Assembly: GCF_018332455.1 (NCBI RefSeq) | Contig: NZ_BOPZ01000004.1 | Coordinates: 124,001-188,000, forward strand | Reading direction: 5' to 3' | Origin: Clostridium polyendosporum | GTDB lineage: Bacteria > Bacillota > Clostridia > Clostridiales > Clostridiaceae | DNA length: 64,000 nt | Part shown: in pieces, positions 54,216 through 63,093 of the stretch | How positions within the stretch are numbered: the stretch's first letter is position 1 | Layout: each line of letters starts with the position of its first letter | Program-made: the position numbers and the translations under genes | Notes under the pieces: model-generated | Told to the model about the DNA's origin: nothing | The model's input: only the letters and a program-made list of their open reading frames with translations | Database searches by the model: none

Positions 54216-54336
54216 TATTTCACCCTACCCTTCATGTAATTTTCTTATCTATAAATTAGAGATAAATAAACTTAATCTCTAGGAAATTAAATTTATTAAA
54301 TTGTTACATAATAAAATCAATAAGAAGCTAACAAAC

Positions 54337-54376
54337 TTGACAAAATTAATTGATATAAATATAATTGTCGTGACAA
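54337..54376 (+). promoter_or_regulatory. consensus sigma-A promoter and operator-like palindrome of the marR-MFS operon
   Basis: TTGACA (54337-54342), a 17-base spacer and TATAAT (54360-54365) match the sigma-A consensus exactly. TTGTC-GT-GACAA (54365-54376) overlaps the -10 box and probable transcription start, a position suited to autorepression by the encoded MarR protein. Confidence 0.8.
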
Positions 54377-54399
54377 CTATATTGAAGGAGATGCACAAG

Positions 54400-54834
54400 A
54401 TGAAAATGGATGAATCTATGGGTTTTATTCTTAATGTTACTACTAGAAAATTTCTACAGCTCCTATCACTTAAATTTAGCTTATATGATATTACGACAGA
54501 ACAATGGTCCTTACTTAATCTATTAGAAGACTATAACGGCATAAGTCAAAAAGATTTAGCTAAGCGATCCGAAAAAGACCCAGCAAACGTAACAAGAATA
54601 TTAGATCAATTAGAGCGAAAGGGATTAATTAAAAGAATACCAAACTTAGAAGATAGAAGATCCTTTTTGGCGTATATAACTGATGAAGGAATTGAGTTAA
54701 ATAAAAAATTAATTCCTATAGAGCACGATGTTGTAAACATAGCGTTAAATAATTTATCTGATGAAAAAATAGCTTTACTTAGAGAATCACTAAAGGAAAT
54801 AACTACAAATATAAATAACTATACTAATGACTAA
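54400..54834 (+). CDS. MarR-family transcription regulator
   Basis: A 144-residue winged-helix regulator. The DNA-binding part is ISQKDLAKRSEKDPANVTRI, with the wing LIKRIPNLEDRRSFLAYITD, and N- and C-terminal dimerisation helices. ATG 54400-54402 is chosen: AAGGAG is nine bases upstream and the promoter lies at 54337-54365, so the longer frame from 54301 cannot be translated in full. The MFS gene starts 28 bases downstream. It probably represses itself and the exporter gene until a ligand (drug, phenolic or oxidant) binds. Confidence 0.9.
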   Translation: MKMDESMGFILNVTTRKFLQLLSLKFSLYDITTEQWSLLNLLEDYNGISQKDLAKRSEKDPANVTRILDQLERKGLIKRIPNLEDRRSFLAYITDEGIELNKKLIPIEHDVVNIALNNLSDEKIALLRESLKEITTNINNYTND

Positions 54835-54862
54835 ATTATAAAATAGAATGGAGAGATGAATT

Positions 54863-56059
54863 TTGCAAAAACAAGCTTTATGGAACCGTAATTTTTTAGG
54901 TATTTGTTTTACCAACTTTTTTTTATTTATGACTATGTATAGTCTAATGAATACACTACCTATTTTTGTGACAGATGTACTTAAAGCGGACAAGCAACAA
55001 GTTGGTCTTGTTGTAACTCTTTTCCTAATCGGTGCTGTTCTCATTCGTCCTTTAGCTGGAAAATGGATAGAAAACCTTGGACCAAAGAAAATTCTTCTGA
55101 TATCACTTACTTTATTTATGATTTCAAATGTTATAGATATTAAAATAAAAAACTTTTTTCCCCTTCTTATTTTACGTTTTATTCAAGGTATTGGATTCGG
55201 AATGGCTACAACTGCAACAGGAACTATCGTAGCAGACCTAATTCCTGACAATCGTAAAGGAGAAGGAATAGGCTACTTTAATATGTTTATGAGTCTAGCA
55301 ATGGTAGTTGGTCCATTTTTAGGTCTCACTGTTATATCACATTATAACTTTACTATCTTTTTTACTATATGCTCTATTTTTTGCTTACTTGCTTTACTAT
55401 GCGGAAATATAACTAAAACTCCAGAACATATATCTAATAAAAAAACCAAAACTAATAAATCATTACAATTGAAAGACTTTATTGAACCAACTGGTATTCC
55501 TATATCTTTAATTAGTTTTGTTCTTTCATTTGGATACTATGGAAGCATTGCTTTTATTACTCTTTATGCAAAAGAAATTAGGTTGGCTAATGTTTCAAGC
55601 TTTTTCTTTGTAGTTTTTGCTGTGATGATAGTGATATCTAGACCATTTTTTGGAAAGCTATTTGATAAACGTGGTGAGAACATTGTTATTTATCCTGGCT
55701 TTTTACTATTAGCAATAGGACTAATAGGATTGAGTAAGACACATACACCTTTTATGTTTTTAGCTTCTAGTGGAATAATCGGTCTAGGCTTTGGAGCACT
55801 CTTTTCAAGCCTGCAAGCACTAGTATTAAAAGCCGCTCCTGCTCATCGAAAAGGTTTTGCAACCGCAACATTCCTTTCATTTTGGGACTGTGGCTATGGA
55901 TTGGGGTCATTTCTCCTTGGTCTAATTTCTGTATATACAGGCTATTCCATCTTATGCGTTGTATCTTCTGTAATTATCTTGTTTGATGCTTTATTATATT
56001 ACAAACTACATCATAGAAAGACAGTTACTTTCGTAGAACACACTAGTAAAGCAGCTTAA
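54863..56059 (+). CDS. MFS drug/metabolite exporter
   Basis: A 398-residue, 12-helix major facilitator. Motif A-like segment LIGAVLIRPLAGKWIENLGPKK between helices 2 and 3 (read in two blocks), the second-half copy VISRPFFGKLFDKRGE, and motif-C-like YFNMFMSLAMVVGPFLG in helix 5. The TTG start at 54863-54865 has GGAGAG eight bases upstream. Cotranscribed with marR, it is likely an efflux pump induced by its substrate, which cannot be named. Confidence 0.9.
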   Translation: MQKQALWNRNFLGICFTNFFLFMTMYSLMNTLPIFVTDVLKADKQQVGLVVTLFLIGAVLIRPLAGKWIENLGPKKILLISLTLFMISNVIDIKIKNFFPLLILRFIQGIGFGMATTATGTIVADLIPDNRKGEGIGYFNMFMSLAMVVGPFLGLTVISHYNFTIFFTICSIFCLLALLCGNITKTPEHISNKKTKTNKSLQLKDFIEPTGIPISLISFVLSFGYYGSIAFITLYAKEIRLANVSSFFFVVFAVMIVISRPFFGKLFDKRGENIVIYPGFLLLAIGLIGLSKTHTPFMFLASSGIIGLGFGALFSSLQALVLKAAPAHRKGFATATFLSFWDCGYGLGSFLLGLISVYTGYSILCVVSSVIILFDALLYYKLHHRKTVTFVEHTSKAA

Positions 56060-56083
56060 TTTATACTGGTCTGAAAGGATTTT

Positions 56084-56113
56084 AAAGGGTATCCCTATTA
56101 AAGGATACCCTTT
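56084..56113. terminator. hairpin between the MFS and EIIA(Glc) genes
   Basis: A perfect 11-bp stem AAAGGGTATCC / GGATACCCTTT (56084-56094, 56103-56113). The T-rich tail is short on both strands, so termination efficiency is uncertain. Confidence 0.55.
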
Positions 56114-56143
56114 GCCCATTCGGTAGATAAAAAAATTAATCAT

Positions 56144-56656
56144 TTATATTAATTCGCATCTTAACACTAAATCTTTACAAATAACTTCTGAGTCACACAC
56201 TTTAGAAAACTTCTGTATTTTATCTTCATAGTTAGTAACAACTACTGGTGTTACAATTTCTTTATTATTTTCTTCTATAAAATTAATATCAAAATTTAAT
56301 AAGTGATCTCCTACTTCTACAAAATCACCAGCCTTAACTATCACTTGAAAACCTTCCCCATTAAGTTCAACAGTTTCTAGTCCTACATGAATAAGAATTT
56401 CTAATCCCTCTGCAGTTTCAATTCCGATAGCATGTCTAGTAGGGAAAATTTGTACTACTCTACCTTTTACTGGAGAGAACAATTTTCCGTTCTTTGGAAT
56501 AACCGCAAAGCCATCACCTACCATCTTTTGAGCAAATACTGGATCAGGAACCTCCGTAATATTTATAATTTCTCCGTTTAAAGGTGAAAATATCTCAACA
56601 ATCTTTGGTTTTGTATCCACAACCTTTGATTTTGATTTAAATAAATTTTTAAACAT
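56144..56656 (-). CDS. PTS glucose-class EIIA protein
   Basis: A 170-residue EIIA(Glc)-fold protein. Its phospho-His lies in EILIHVGLETVELNGEGF, with the partner His in FPTRHAIGIET; both are kept. The N-terminus IVEIFSPLNGEIINI, followed by VPDPVFAQKMVGDGFAV, is typical. ATG 56654-56656 (MFKNLF) follows GGAG by nine bases; the two in-frame ATGs upstream overlap that site. It follows the RpiR-type gene by 129 bases on the same strand and may serve an EIICB of the maltose or glucose class encoded elsewhere. Confidence 0.9.
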   Translation of the reverse strand: MFKNLFKSKSKVVDTKPKIVEIFSPLNGEIINITEVPDPVFAQKMVGDGFAVIPKNGKLFSPVKGRVVQIFPTRHAIGIETAEGLEILIHVGLETVELNGEGFQVIVKAGDFVEVGDHLLNFDINFIEENNKEIVTPVVVTNYEDKIQKFSKVCDSEVICKDLVLRCELI

Positions 56657-56785
56657 ACCTTTCATCTCCATTCATATTCAATTTTAAATATTTATATTTC
56701 TAGCTTATTTAATAAAAATTTCATATGTTTCTATGCTCTTGAATCATCCAAGGAGATATTAGCAAGTATGTTCTTCTTCTAATGT

Positions 56786-57577
56786 TCATCTCTCAACTTT
56801 TATTGATTGTATATTATTCTCTTGCTCCTGCTCCTGTATATAGCTAATATACTGTCTAAACAGTGATTCAATTAAGATAAAAAACATTGAACAACTTTCA
56901 TAGCTCAAACCATTGCTTAAATTCATATTTGAAGTAGTTACATATAAGTTGTGTGGTGTCGTTCTCGAAAGCTTGTTATTACTAAGCTTTGTAATAGAAA
57001 TATATTCAATACCTTTCATTGTTAATTCATTTATACAACTATGCAAAGATGTTGTATTGCCTGATAAGGAAACAATAATAACAACGTCGTTCTCTTTTAT
57101 ACTAGACATTAATACTTCAAATTCACGATATCCCTCAATTACATAAAAATATTTATGTGCTGATAAAAAAGATCGCTTTAATTCTTGTGCAACAGCTATC
57201 TGAGCTGTACCCGTACCATACACAAAAACTCTTTCAGCATTATATATTAATTCGCAGATACTTGTGAAATCCTTTTCTTTGATAAGTTTTATAGTTTCAT
57301 TTAGATCCGTATACAGCTTTTCAACATAATCAATTTCTTCGTTGTCTTTTTCCTCTTCTTGCCACTTTAAATGTACTCGAAATTCACTATAACCCTTAAA
57401 ACCTAACTTTTGTGCAAACCGGAGAATTGTTGTTCTAGATACATTACATTTTTTAGCAAGTTCATTAATCCCCAGATTACAACATTCTACTTTATTATTT
57501 AAAATATACTTTAAGATGTATAAATCATTTTCATTTAATTTATTATAATTATTGTTAACTAATTCTTCTAATCTCAT
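56786..57577 (-). CDS. RpiR/MurR-family regulator with SIS domain
   Basis: A 263-residue regulator. The N-terminal HTH_6 domain (LGINELAKKCNVSRTTILRF, then AQKLGFKGYSEFRVHLKW) is followed by a sugar-isomerase SIS domain (VFVYGTGTAQIAVAQELKRS, IIVSLSGNTTSLHSCI). Such proteins sense sugar phosphates. Placed between malH and EIIA(Glc), it most likely controls alpha-glucoside use. The ATG has AAGGGGG upstream. Direction of control (activator or repressor) is not evident. Confidence 0.9.
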   Translation of the reverse strand: MRLEELVNNNYNKLNENDLYILKYILNNKVECCNLGINELAKKCNVSRTTILRFAQKLGFKGYSEFRVHLKWQEEEKDNEEIDYVEKLYTDLNETIKLIKEKDFTSICELIYNAERVFVYGTGTAQIAVAQELKRSFLSAHKYFYVIEGYREFEVLMSSIKENDVVIIVSLSGNTTSLHSCINELTMKGIEYISITKLSNNKLSRTTPHNLYVTTSNMNLSNGLSYESCSMFFILIESLFRQYISYIQEQEQENNIQSIKVER

Positions 57578-57649
57578 AATACATTTACCCCCTTGTTACT
57601 TACATTATATCAATATTTTATCGTAAATAACAAATTGGTACAGATAAAT

Positions 57650-57692
57650 GAAGTAAAAAGTACAAAATATAATAAGATATTTTGTACTTTTT
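57650..57692. terminator. perfect 16-bp terminator hairpin between malH and the RpiR-type gene
   Basis: AAAAAGTACAAAATAT (57655-57670) and its exact complement (57677-57692), loop AATAAG. It has T-runs on both strands and ends malH transcription. Confidence 0.85.
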
Positions 57693-57702
57693 TGTCCATT
57701 AT

Positions 57703-57789
57703 AGATAAACCACTTTATAACTATATTCACTTACTGTAATTTCACGAAGTAAAATCTCATTAAAGCTAACGGATTGAAGTTATTTATCT
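57703..57789 (-). repeat. composite repeat: 97-bp-element ends with core copy 12 inside
   Basis: AGATAAACCACTTTATAACT and GATTGAAGTTATTTATCT are the two terminal repeats; the centre is an inverted core (ACTGTAATTTCACGAAGT at 57734-57751). It shows the two repeat families combined in one unit of 87 bases. Confidence 0.7.
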
Positions 57790-57808
57790 TTAGACAATGA
57801 GGATAATC

Positions 57809-59167
<1,359 letters not shown>

Positions 59168-59198
59168 TTATTCTTATTTAAAATTCTTCCATCCATTT

Positions 59199-59295
59199 AG
59201 ATAAACAACTTCAATCTTTAATCAATTCAGGAAAATAGCCTCGACATGCAATGCTTTTTCATGAATTATAAGTTCAGTTATGAAGTTGTATATCT
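59199..59295 (+). repeat. 97-bp inverted-repeat element, copy 4
   Basis: Ends AGATAAACAACTTCA and TGAAGTTGTATATCT; centre AGCCTCGACATGCAATGC identical to copy 2. It lies inside the 5' leader of malH. Confidence 0.85.
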
Positions 59296-59385
59296 ATAAG
59301 TAAACTTTTTAATAAAACACTATTTTAAAATATAACTATACATAAATTCCTTCATAAAACTTACGTTTCTTTTGTAAAACTTTCT

Positions 59386-59399
59386 TGAAAGCACTTTCA
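59386..59399. promoter_or_regulatory. cre-like catabolite repression site for malH
   Basis: TGAAAGCACTTTCA is a perfect palindrome and matches the CcpA consensus TGWAANCGNTNWCA with one change. It lies just downstream of the malH -10 box, a position for repression. Confidence 0.6.
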
Positions 59400-59407
59400 T
59401 TGATTTT

Positions 59408-59436
59408 ATGATAACAAATAACGAAAACCGTTACAA
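59408..59436 (-). promoter_or_regulatory. candidate malH promoter with operator-like spacer
   Basis: TTGTAA (59431-59436), 17 bases, TATCAT (59408-59413) on the minus strand. The spacer contains AACG-N5-CGTT (59420-59432), a possible site for the RpiR-type regulator. Confidence 0.5.
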
Positions 59437-59574
59437 TACAACTAAACCAATCAGTTCTTAATTCCTCTAGTTGTGATTATTCACACTTTCAGGGAATTTT
59501 CACTGACTAAATTCTAGCTATTGACACTTTATTATGGTACCAATACTTAAACACCTACTCTTTATTTTTTTATA

Positions 59575-59620
59575 CAAAAAAGACCAGCATTGAGCATTAA
59601 ATTGATATCTCAATACTGGT
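59575..59620 (-). terminator. terminator downstream of the YibE/F gene
   Basis: ACCAGCATTGAG (59583-59594) and CTCAATACTGGT (59609-59620) pair with one mismatch or wobble; TCTTTTTTGT follows on the minus strand. It lies 210 bases beyond the YibE/F stop. Confidence 0.75.
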
Positions 59621-59689
59621 TTTTCTAACTAAATTTAATATTTTTGCAAGTAACTTAGCTAAAATTCCACCTAAAATTACTTTTATCAC
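59597..59689 (-). CDS. possible 30-residue amphipathic cationic peptide
   Basis: A GTG-initiated frame encodes MIKVILGGILAKLLAKILNL followed by VRKTSIEISI. A helical wheel would place Lys/Arg on one face and Ile/Leu on the other, as in leaderless bacteriocins, phenol-soluble modulins or type I toxins. AGAGG lies only two or three bases before the GTG, a poor ribosome-site distance. The stop codon sits inside the terminator hairpin. A chance frame in AT-rich DNA is a real possibility. Confidence 0.25.
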   Translation of the reverse strand: MIKVILGGILAKLLAKILNLVRKTSIEISI

Positions 59690-59829
59690 AACCTCTTAAC
59701 TAGAGCTCACTTTGTGAAATAGAAACAAATTAAAATTCATAATTATTAGATGATATAAAATCACTTTTAGCTTATACAACTAATAAAAGAATTGAGTTAA
59801 ATATAAAAGTTTATATTTATGTATCTTCT

Positions 59830-60981
59830 TTAGTTCACCTCTAAACTATCTGGTAACTCTTGAGTGATATTATTTTTTCTTTCCGCAAGTAGTGACGATA
59901 TGCCTACGGTTATAGGTATAGCGCAAACCAACCCTATGCTTCCAGAAAGAGCTCTTAAGATTTCTGAAGCTATTAATTCTTTATTTATTACTTCTGATGC
60001 AGACATATTATAAGCCACAAATAGCAGTATCATTTGTATTGAACTCCCAACATATGCAAGTATTAAAGTGTTGGACATGGTTCCCATTATGTCTTTGCCT
60101 ATATTCATTCCAGAAGTTATAAGATCTTTTTTTGACATTTTTTTATTCACTTCTTTTAGCTCAAAAATTGCAGAAGATATAGATATTCCTATGTCCATTA
60201 CTGCCCCTAGAGATCCCATTATTATTCCCGCAAACAGCAATCCCTTCAAATCTATTTTTATAGGGGCATTGATAAGAAGTTGAGCGTCTTCATTAGCAAA
60301 GCCAGTGATATTTGCATATTTTCCAATGATTAAAGAAATAACTCCAGCTATAATTACACCACTTAATGTACCGAATAGTGCAGATAGAGTTTTATTATTT
60401 AAGCCACTCGTTATAACAAGTGTTGTTATTGATATTAGGACGCAGGTTAAGATAGATGCTCCTATAGGGGAATACCCTTTTATTATCATTGGTATAAATA
60501 CCTTCCATATTGTGAAGCCTGTTATCACTAATGTAATAAGTGACTTAACACCCTTGAGTTTCCCAATAATAATCATTAATAACGCAAAAATAAGAACTAA
60601 ATATAGTAGATAGGTGTCTCTCGCCATATCTTCGATGTTTACACCAAGGTAATTGCCATTCTTATCTTCCATTATTAATACTAAAATAGTATCTTTTTCA
60701 TGAATGTCAAGATTATAAGCTAAGTCAGATCTTATGGTATTTTCTATAGTAAGTACTTTACCTTTGTATTTTCCATTTGTAACTTGCACCGTTATTATTT
60801 GCCGTATATCTCCCTTGTTTTCAGATATCCCTGTAGAATTGTTTTCTTCTTTAACCCCCACAACCTTTGCTCTAGCAGAAATGATGTTTGGGTTGTCCAA
60901 AGTATCGGCTTTAACATTTAACGTGCTGATATTAATAGTACAAAATATTATAAATAGAAATAACAGTATCTTTTTCAACAA
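59830..60981 (-). CDS. YibE/F-family membrane protein
   Basis: A 383-residue protein. An N-terminal signal-like helix (KKILLFLFIIFCTINIS) precedes an extracytoplasmic beta-rich domain (about 30-120, with VQVTNGKYKGKVLTIENT) and seven or eight membrane helices containing GAVMDIGISISSAIFEL, a hallmark of YibE/F. The function of the family is unknown; transport has been suggested. A tandem TTG TTG at the start, with GGGGTGG upstream, leaves the first residue uncertain by one codon. It is monocistronic. Confidence 0.87.
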   Translation of the reverse strand: MLKKILLFLFIIFCTINISTLNVKADTLDNPNIISARAKVVGVKEENNSTGISENKGDIRQIITVQVTNGKYKGKVLTIENTIRSDLAYNLDIHEKDTILVLIMEDKNGNYLGVNIEDMARDTYLLYLVLIFALLMIIIGKLKGVKSLITLVITGFTIWKVFIPMIIKGYSPIGASILTCVLISITTLVITSGLNNKTLSALFGTLSGVIIAGVISLIIGKYANITGFANEDAQLLINAPIKIDLKGLLFAGIIMGSLGAVMDIGISISSAIFELKEVNKKMSKKDLITSGMNIGKDIMGTMSNTLILAYVGSSIQMILLFVAYNMSASEVINKELIASEILRALSGSIGLVCAIPITVGISSLLAERKNNITQELPDSLEVN

Positions 60982-61160
60982 TAACCACCCCGTTTTAAAA
61001 AATTATTAAAATAATACTCACAACTATTTTTAGATTATAATATAAAAAGTATTAGAATTGTTTGTATTTAAGAAAAGTATACAATTTTTTAACTTGTTTA
61101 ATTCTCCCTTAAATAGCTCCAACACTTAATTTACTCATTTTTAGTGCTTTTCCAAAATTC

Positions 61161-61231
61161 TTAATTCAGTTATGAAGTTGTGTATCTATAGATTTTAGTC
61201 AAATTTCACTTCGTGAAATAACAGCAAATAA
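61161..61231 (+). repeat. 97-bp-element right end joined to core copy 14
   Basis: TTCAGTTATGAAGTTGTGTA is followed by ATCTATAG, then by TTTTAGTCAAATTTCACTTC and GTGAAATAACAGCAAATAA. The same junction occurs at 40290-40352 and 53038-53096. Confidence 0.7.
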
Positions 61232-61270
61232 AATGACCGCATTATTTCTTCATAATACAGTCATTTTATT
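61230..61270 (-). terminator. terminator of the hydrogenase operon
   Basis: A 16-bp stem (61230-61245 with 61252-61267). The two non-Watson-Crick positions become G-U pairs only in the minus-strand RNA, supporting a role for the hydA transcript. The tail is TTTATTTG. Confidence 0.8.
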
Positions 61271-61331
61271 AATGGAGATGATGCACATCACATAATATCG
61301 CATTATACTATAATATTTGCTGGATGTTTTA

Positions 61332-63068
61332 TTAAAATTTATCTCTTTTTACGTAATGGGTATGAAGAAGTTCATGACTTAAATATCCATTAGGCTTACC
61401 AAGAAATTCTTTATAAACTTTAAGTATATATGGATTCTTATGTGACTTTCTTATAGGCATTTCTTTATCCTCTTCATAAATAGCTCCCGCTCTTTCACAC
61501 TTAGCATTTATAATAGCTAAATCATTAGAATTTAGTATAGGCTGTCCTCCACCGGTTACGCACCCTCCTGGGCATGCCATAACCTCAATAAAATCAATTT
61601 TCATTTCTCCACTTTTCACTATTCTCAGAAGTTCTCTCGCATTACCAAGTCCATGAGCTACTGCTGCAGTAACCTTTTTACCATTTTGCAGCTCAATCTC
61701 AGCTATCCTTATACCATTAATTCCTCTAACTACTTCAAAATCAATGTTATCTAATTCTTTATCTCCAGTAATCTCATAAATAGTTCTTAAAGCAGCTTCA
61801 GCAACCCCTCCTGTGGCACCAAATATCACAGAAGCACCAGTAGACTCTCCCAGTGGATTGTCAAAATCCTCGTCCTCAAGATTTACAAAATCTATACCTG
61901 CCTCCTTAATCATCTGAGCTAACTCTCTAGTAGTTAGTACATAGTCTACATCCTGCATATCATTATTAGAAAGCTCTTGTCTTTGTCTCTCAAACTTCTT
62001 TGCTACGCATGGCATTATGGATACTACTACAATCTTTTTAGCGTCTATGCCCATCATTTCTGCAAAATAAGTTTTAATTAGCGCACCTTCCATCTCATGA
62101 GGAGATTTACAAGTAGATAAATTGTTAAGCATCTCTGGATAAAAATGCTCAACGAACTTAATCCATCCAGGACAACAAGATGTCATAAGAGGAAGATTTT
62201 CTTCTCTTTCTAGCCTACTTAATAATTCTGTACCTTCCTCCATTATAGTAAGGTCAGCAGCAAAATCTGTATCAAACACCTTATAGAACCCTAAGTTTCT
62301 TAAAGCTGATACCATTTTCCCAGTAACTCTTGAACCTATTTTAATACCAAATTCTTCGCCTAATGCTACTCTTACTGCAGGAGCTGTTTGAACTATAACG
62401 TACTTATCTCTCTCTCCTAATACCTTCCATACGTCATCTACATTATTCTTTTCACTGAGAGCACCTACCGGACAGGCCATTATACATTGACCACAATTAA
62501 TACATACGGTATTTCCTATACCCTTATCATAAGGTGCTTCCACCTTTGTATTAAAACCTCTTTTAGCAAAACCAATGGCATATACAGTTTGTACATCAGA
62601 ACAAGTGCTTATACATCTACCACAGAGTATACATTTTTCCGCATCCCTTACTATAGAAGTAGAAGATAAATCCAACGGTTTTGAAATCCTTTCTCCTTCA
62701 TATTTTATTTCTCTTACATTAAGTTCTTTAGCACAACTTTGAAGTTCACAATTCTCATTTCTAATGCATGTAGTACACTCTCTCTTGTGATTAGATAATA
62801 GAAGTTCTACTACCATTCTTCTGACTTCTCTTACCGCAGGAGTATTAGTTTTTACGACCATTCCCTCTTCTGCTTCTAAAGAACATGATGCAATAAGTTT
62901 TGATCCTACTTCTACTACACAAATTCTACAGGCTGAACACTTATTAACATCTTTAAGGTAACAGAGGCTTGGTATTTTGATACCTATACTTCTTGCTGCT
63001 TCTAATACAGTAGTTCCTTTAGGAACCTGTATTTCCTTATCATTTATTTTAAGCGTTACTATTTCCAT
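61332..63068 (-). CDS. hydA: [FeFe] hydrogenase, NAD-linked type, catalytic subunit
   Basis: A 578-residue hydrogenase. N-terminal [2Fe-2S] domain (CYLKDVNKCSACRICVVE), a His/Cys cluster (NHKRECTTCIRNENC), two [4Fe-4S] clusters (CILCGRCISTC and CINCGQCIMACPVG), then the H-cluster motifs TSCCPGW (about residue 297), MPCVAKKFE (about 354) and ACPGGCVTGGGQP (about 500). All ligands are present. The NuoF-like gene 25 bases upstream indicates an NADH-linked, perhaps electron-bifurcating complex. ATG 63066-63068 (MEIVTLKI) has GGAGG eight bases upstream; a longer frame start at 63107 runs into the upstream gene. Confidence 0.95.
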   Translation of the reverse strand: MEIVTLKINDKEIQVPKGTTVLEAARSIGIKIPSLCYLKDVNKCSACRICVVEVGSKLIASCSLEAEEGMVVKTNTPAVREVRRMVVELLLSNHKRECTTCIRNENCELQSCAKELNVREIKYEGERISKPLDLSSTSIVRDAEKCILCGRCISTCSDVQTVYAIGFAKRGFNTKVEAPYDKGIGNTVCINCGQCIMACPVGALSEKNNVDDVWKVLGERDKYVIVQTAPAVRVALGEEFGIKIGSRVTGKMVSALRNLGFYKVFDTDFAADLTIMEEGTELLSRLEREENLPLMTSCCPGWIKFVEHFYPEMLNNLSTCKSPHEMEGALIKTYFAEMMGIDAKKIVVVSIMPCVAKKFERQRQELSNNDMQDVDYVLTTRELAQMIKEAGIDFVNLEDEDFDNPLGESTGASVIFGATGGVAEAALRTIYEITGDKELDNIDFEVVRGINGIRIAEIELQNGKKVTAAVAHGLGNARELLRIVKSGEMKIDFIEVMACPGGCVTGGGQPILNSNDLAIINAKCERAGAIYEEDKEMPIRKSHKNPYILKVYKEFLGKPNGYLSHELLHTHYVKRDKF

Positions 63069-63093
63069 CCTATTCACCTCCAACATTATGAAA

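Larger units (their letters stand above)
60982..61331. other. intergenic region with element fragment, core copy and hydA terminator
   Basis: The right end of a 97-bp element (about 61161-61187), core copy 14 (61192-61231) and the hydA terminator. No gene is visible in the 350 bases. Confidence 0.6.
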
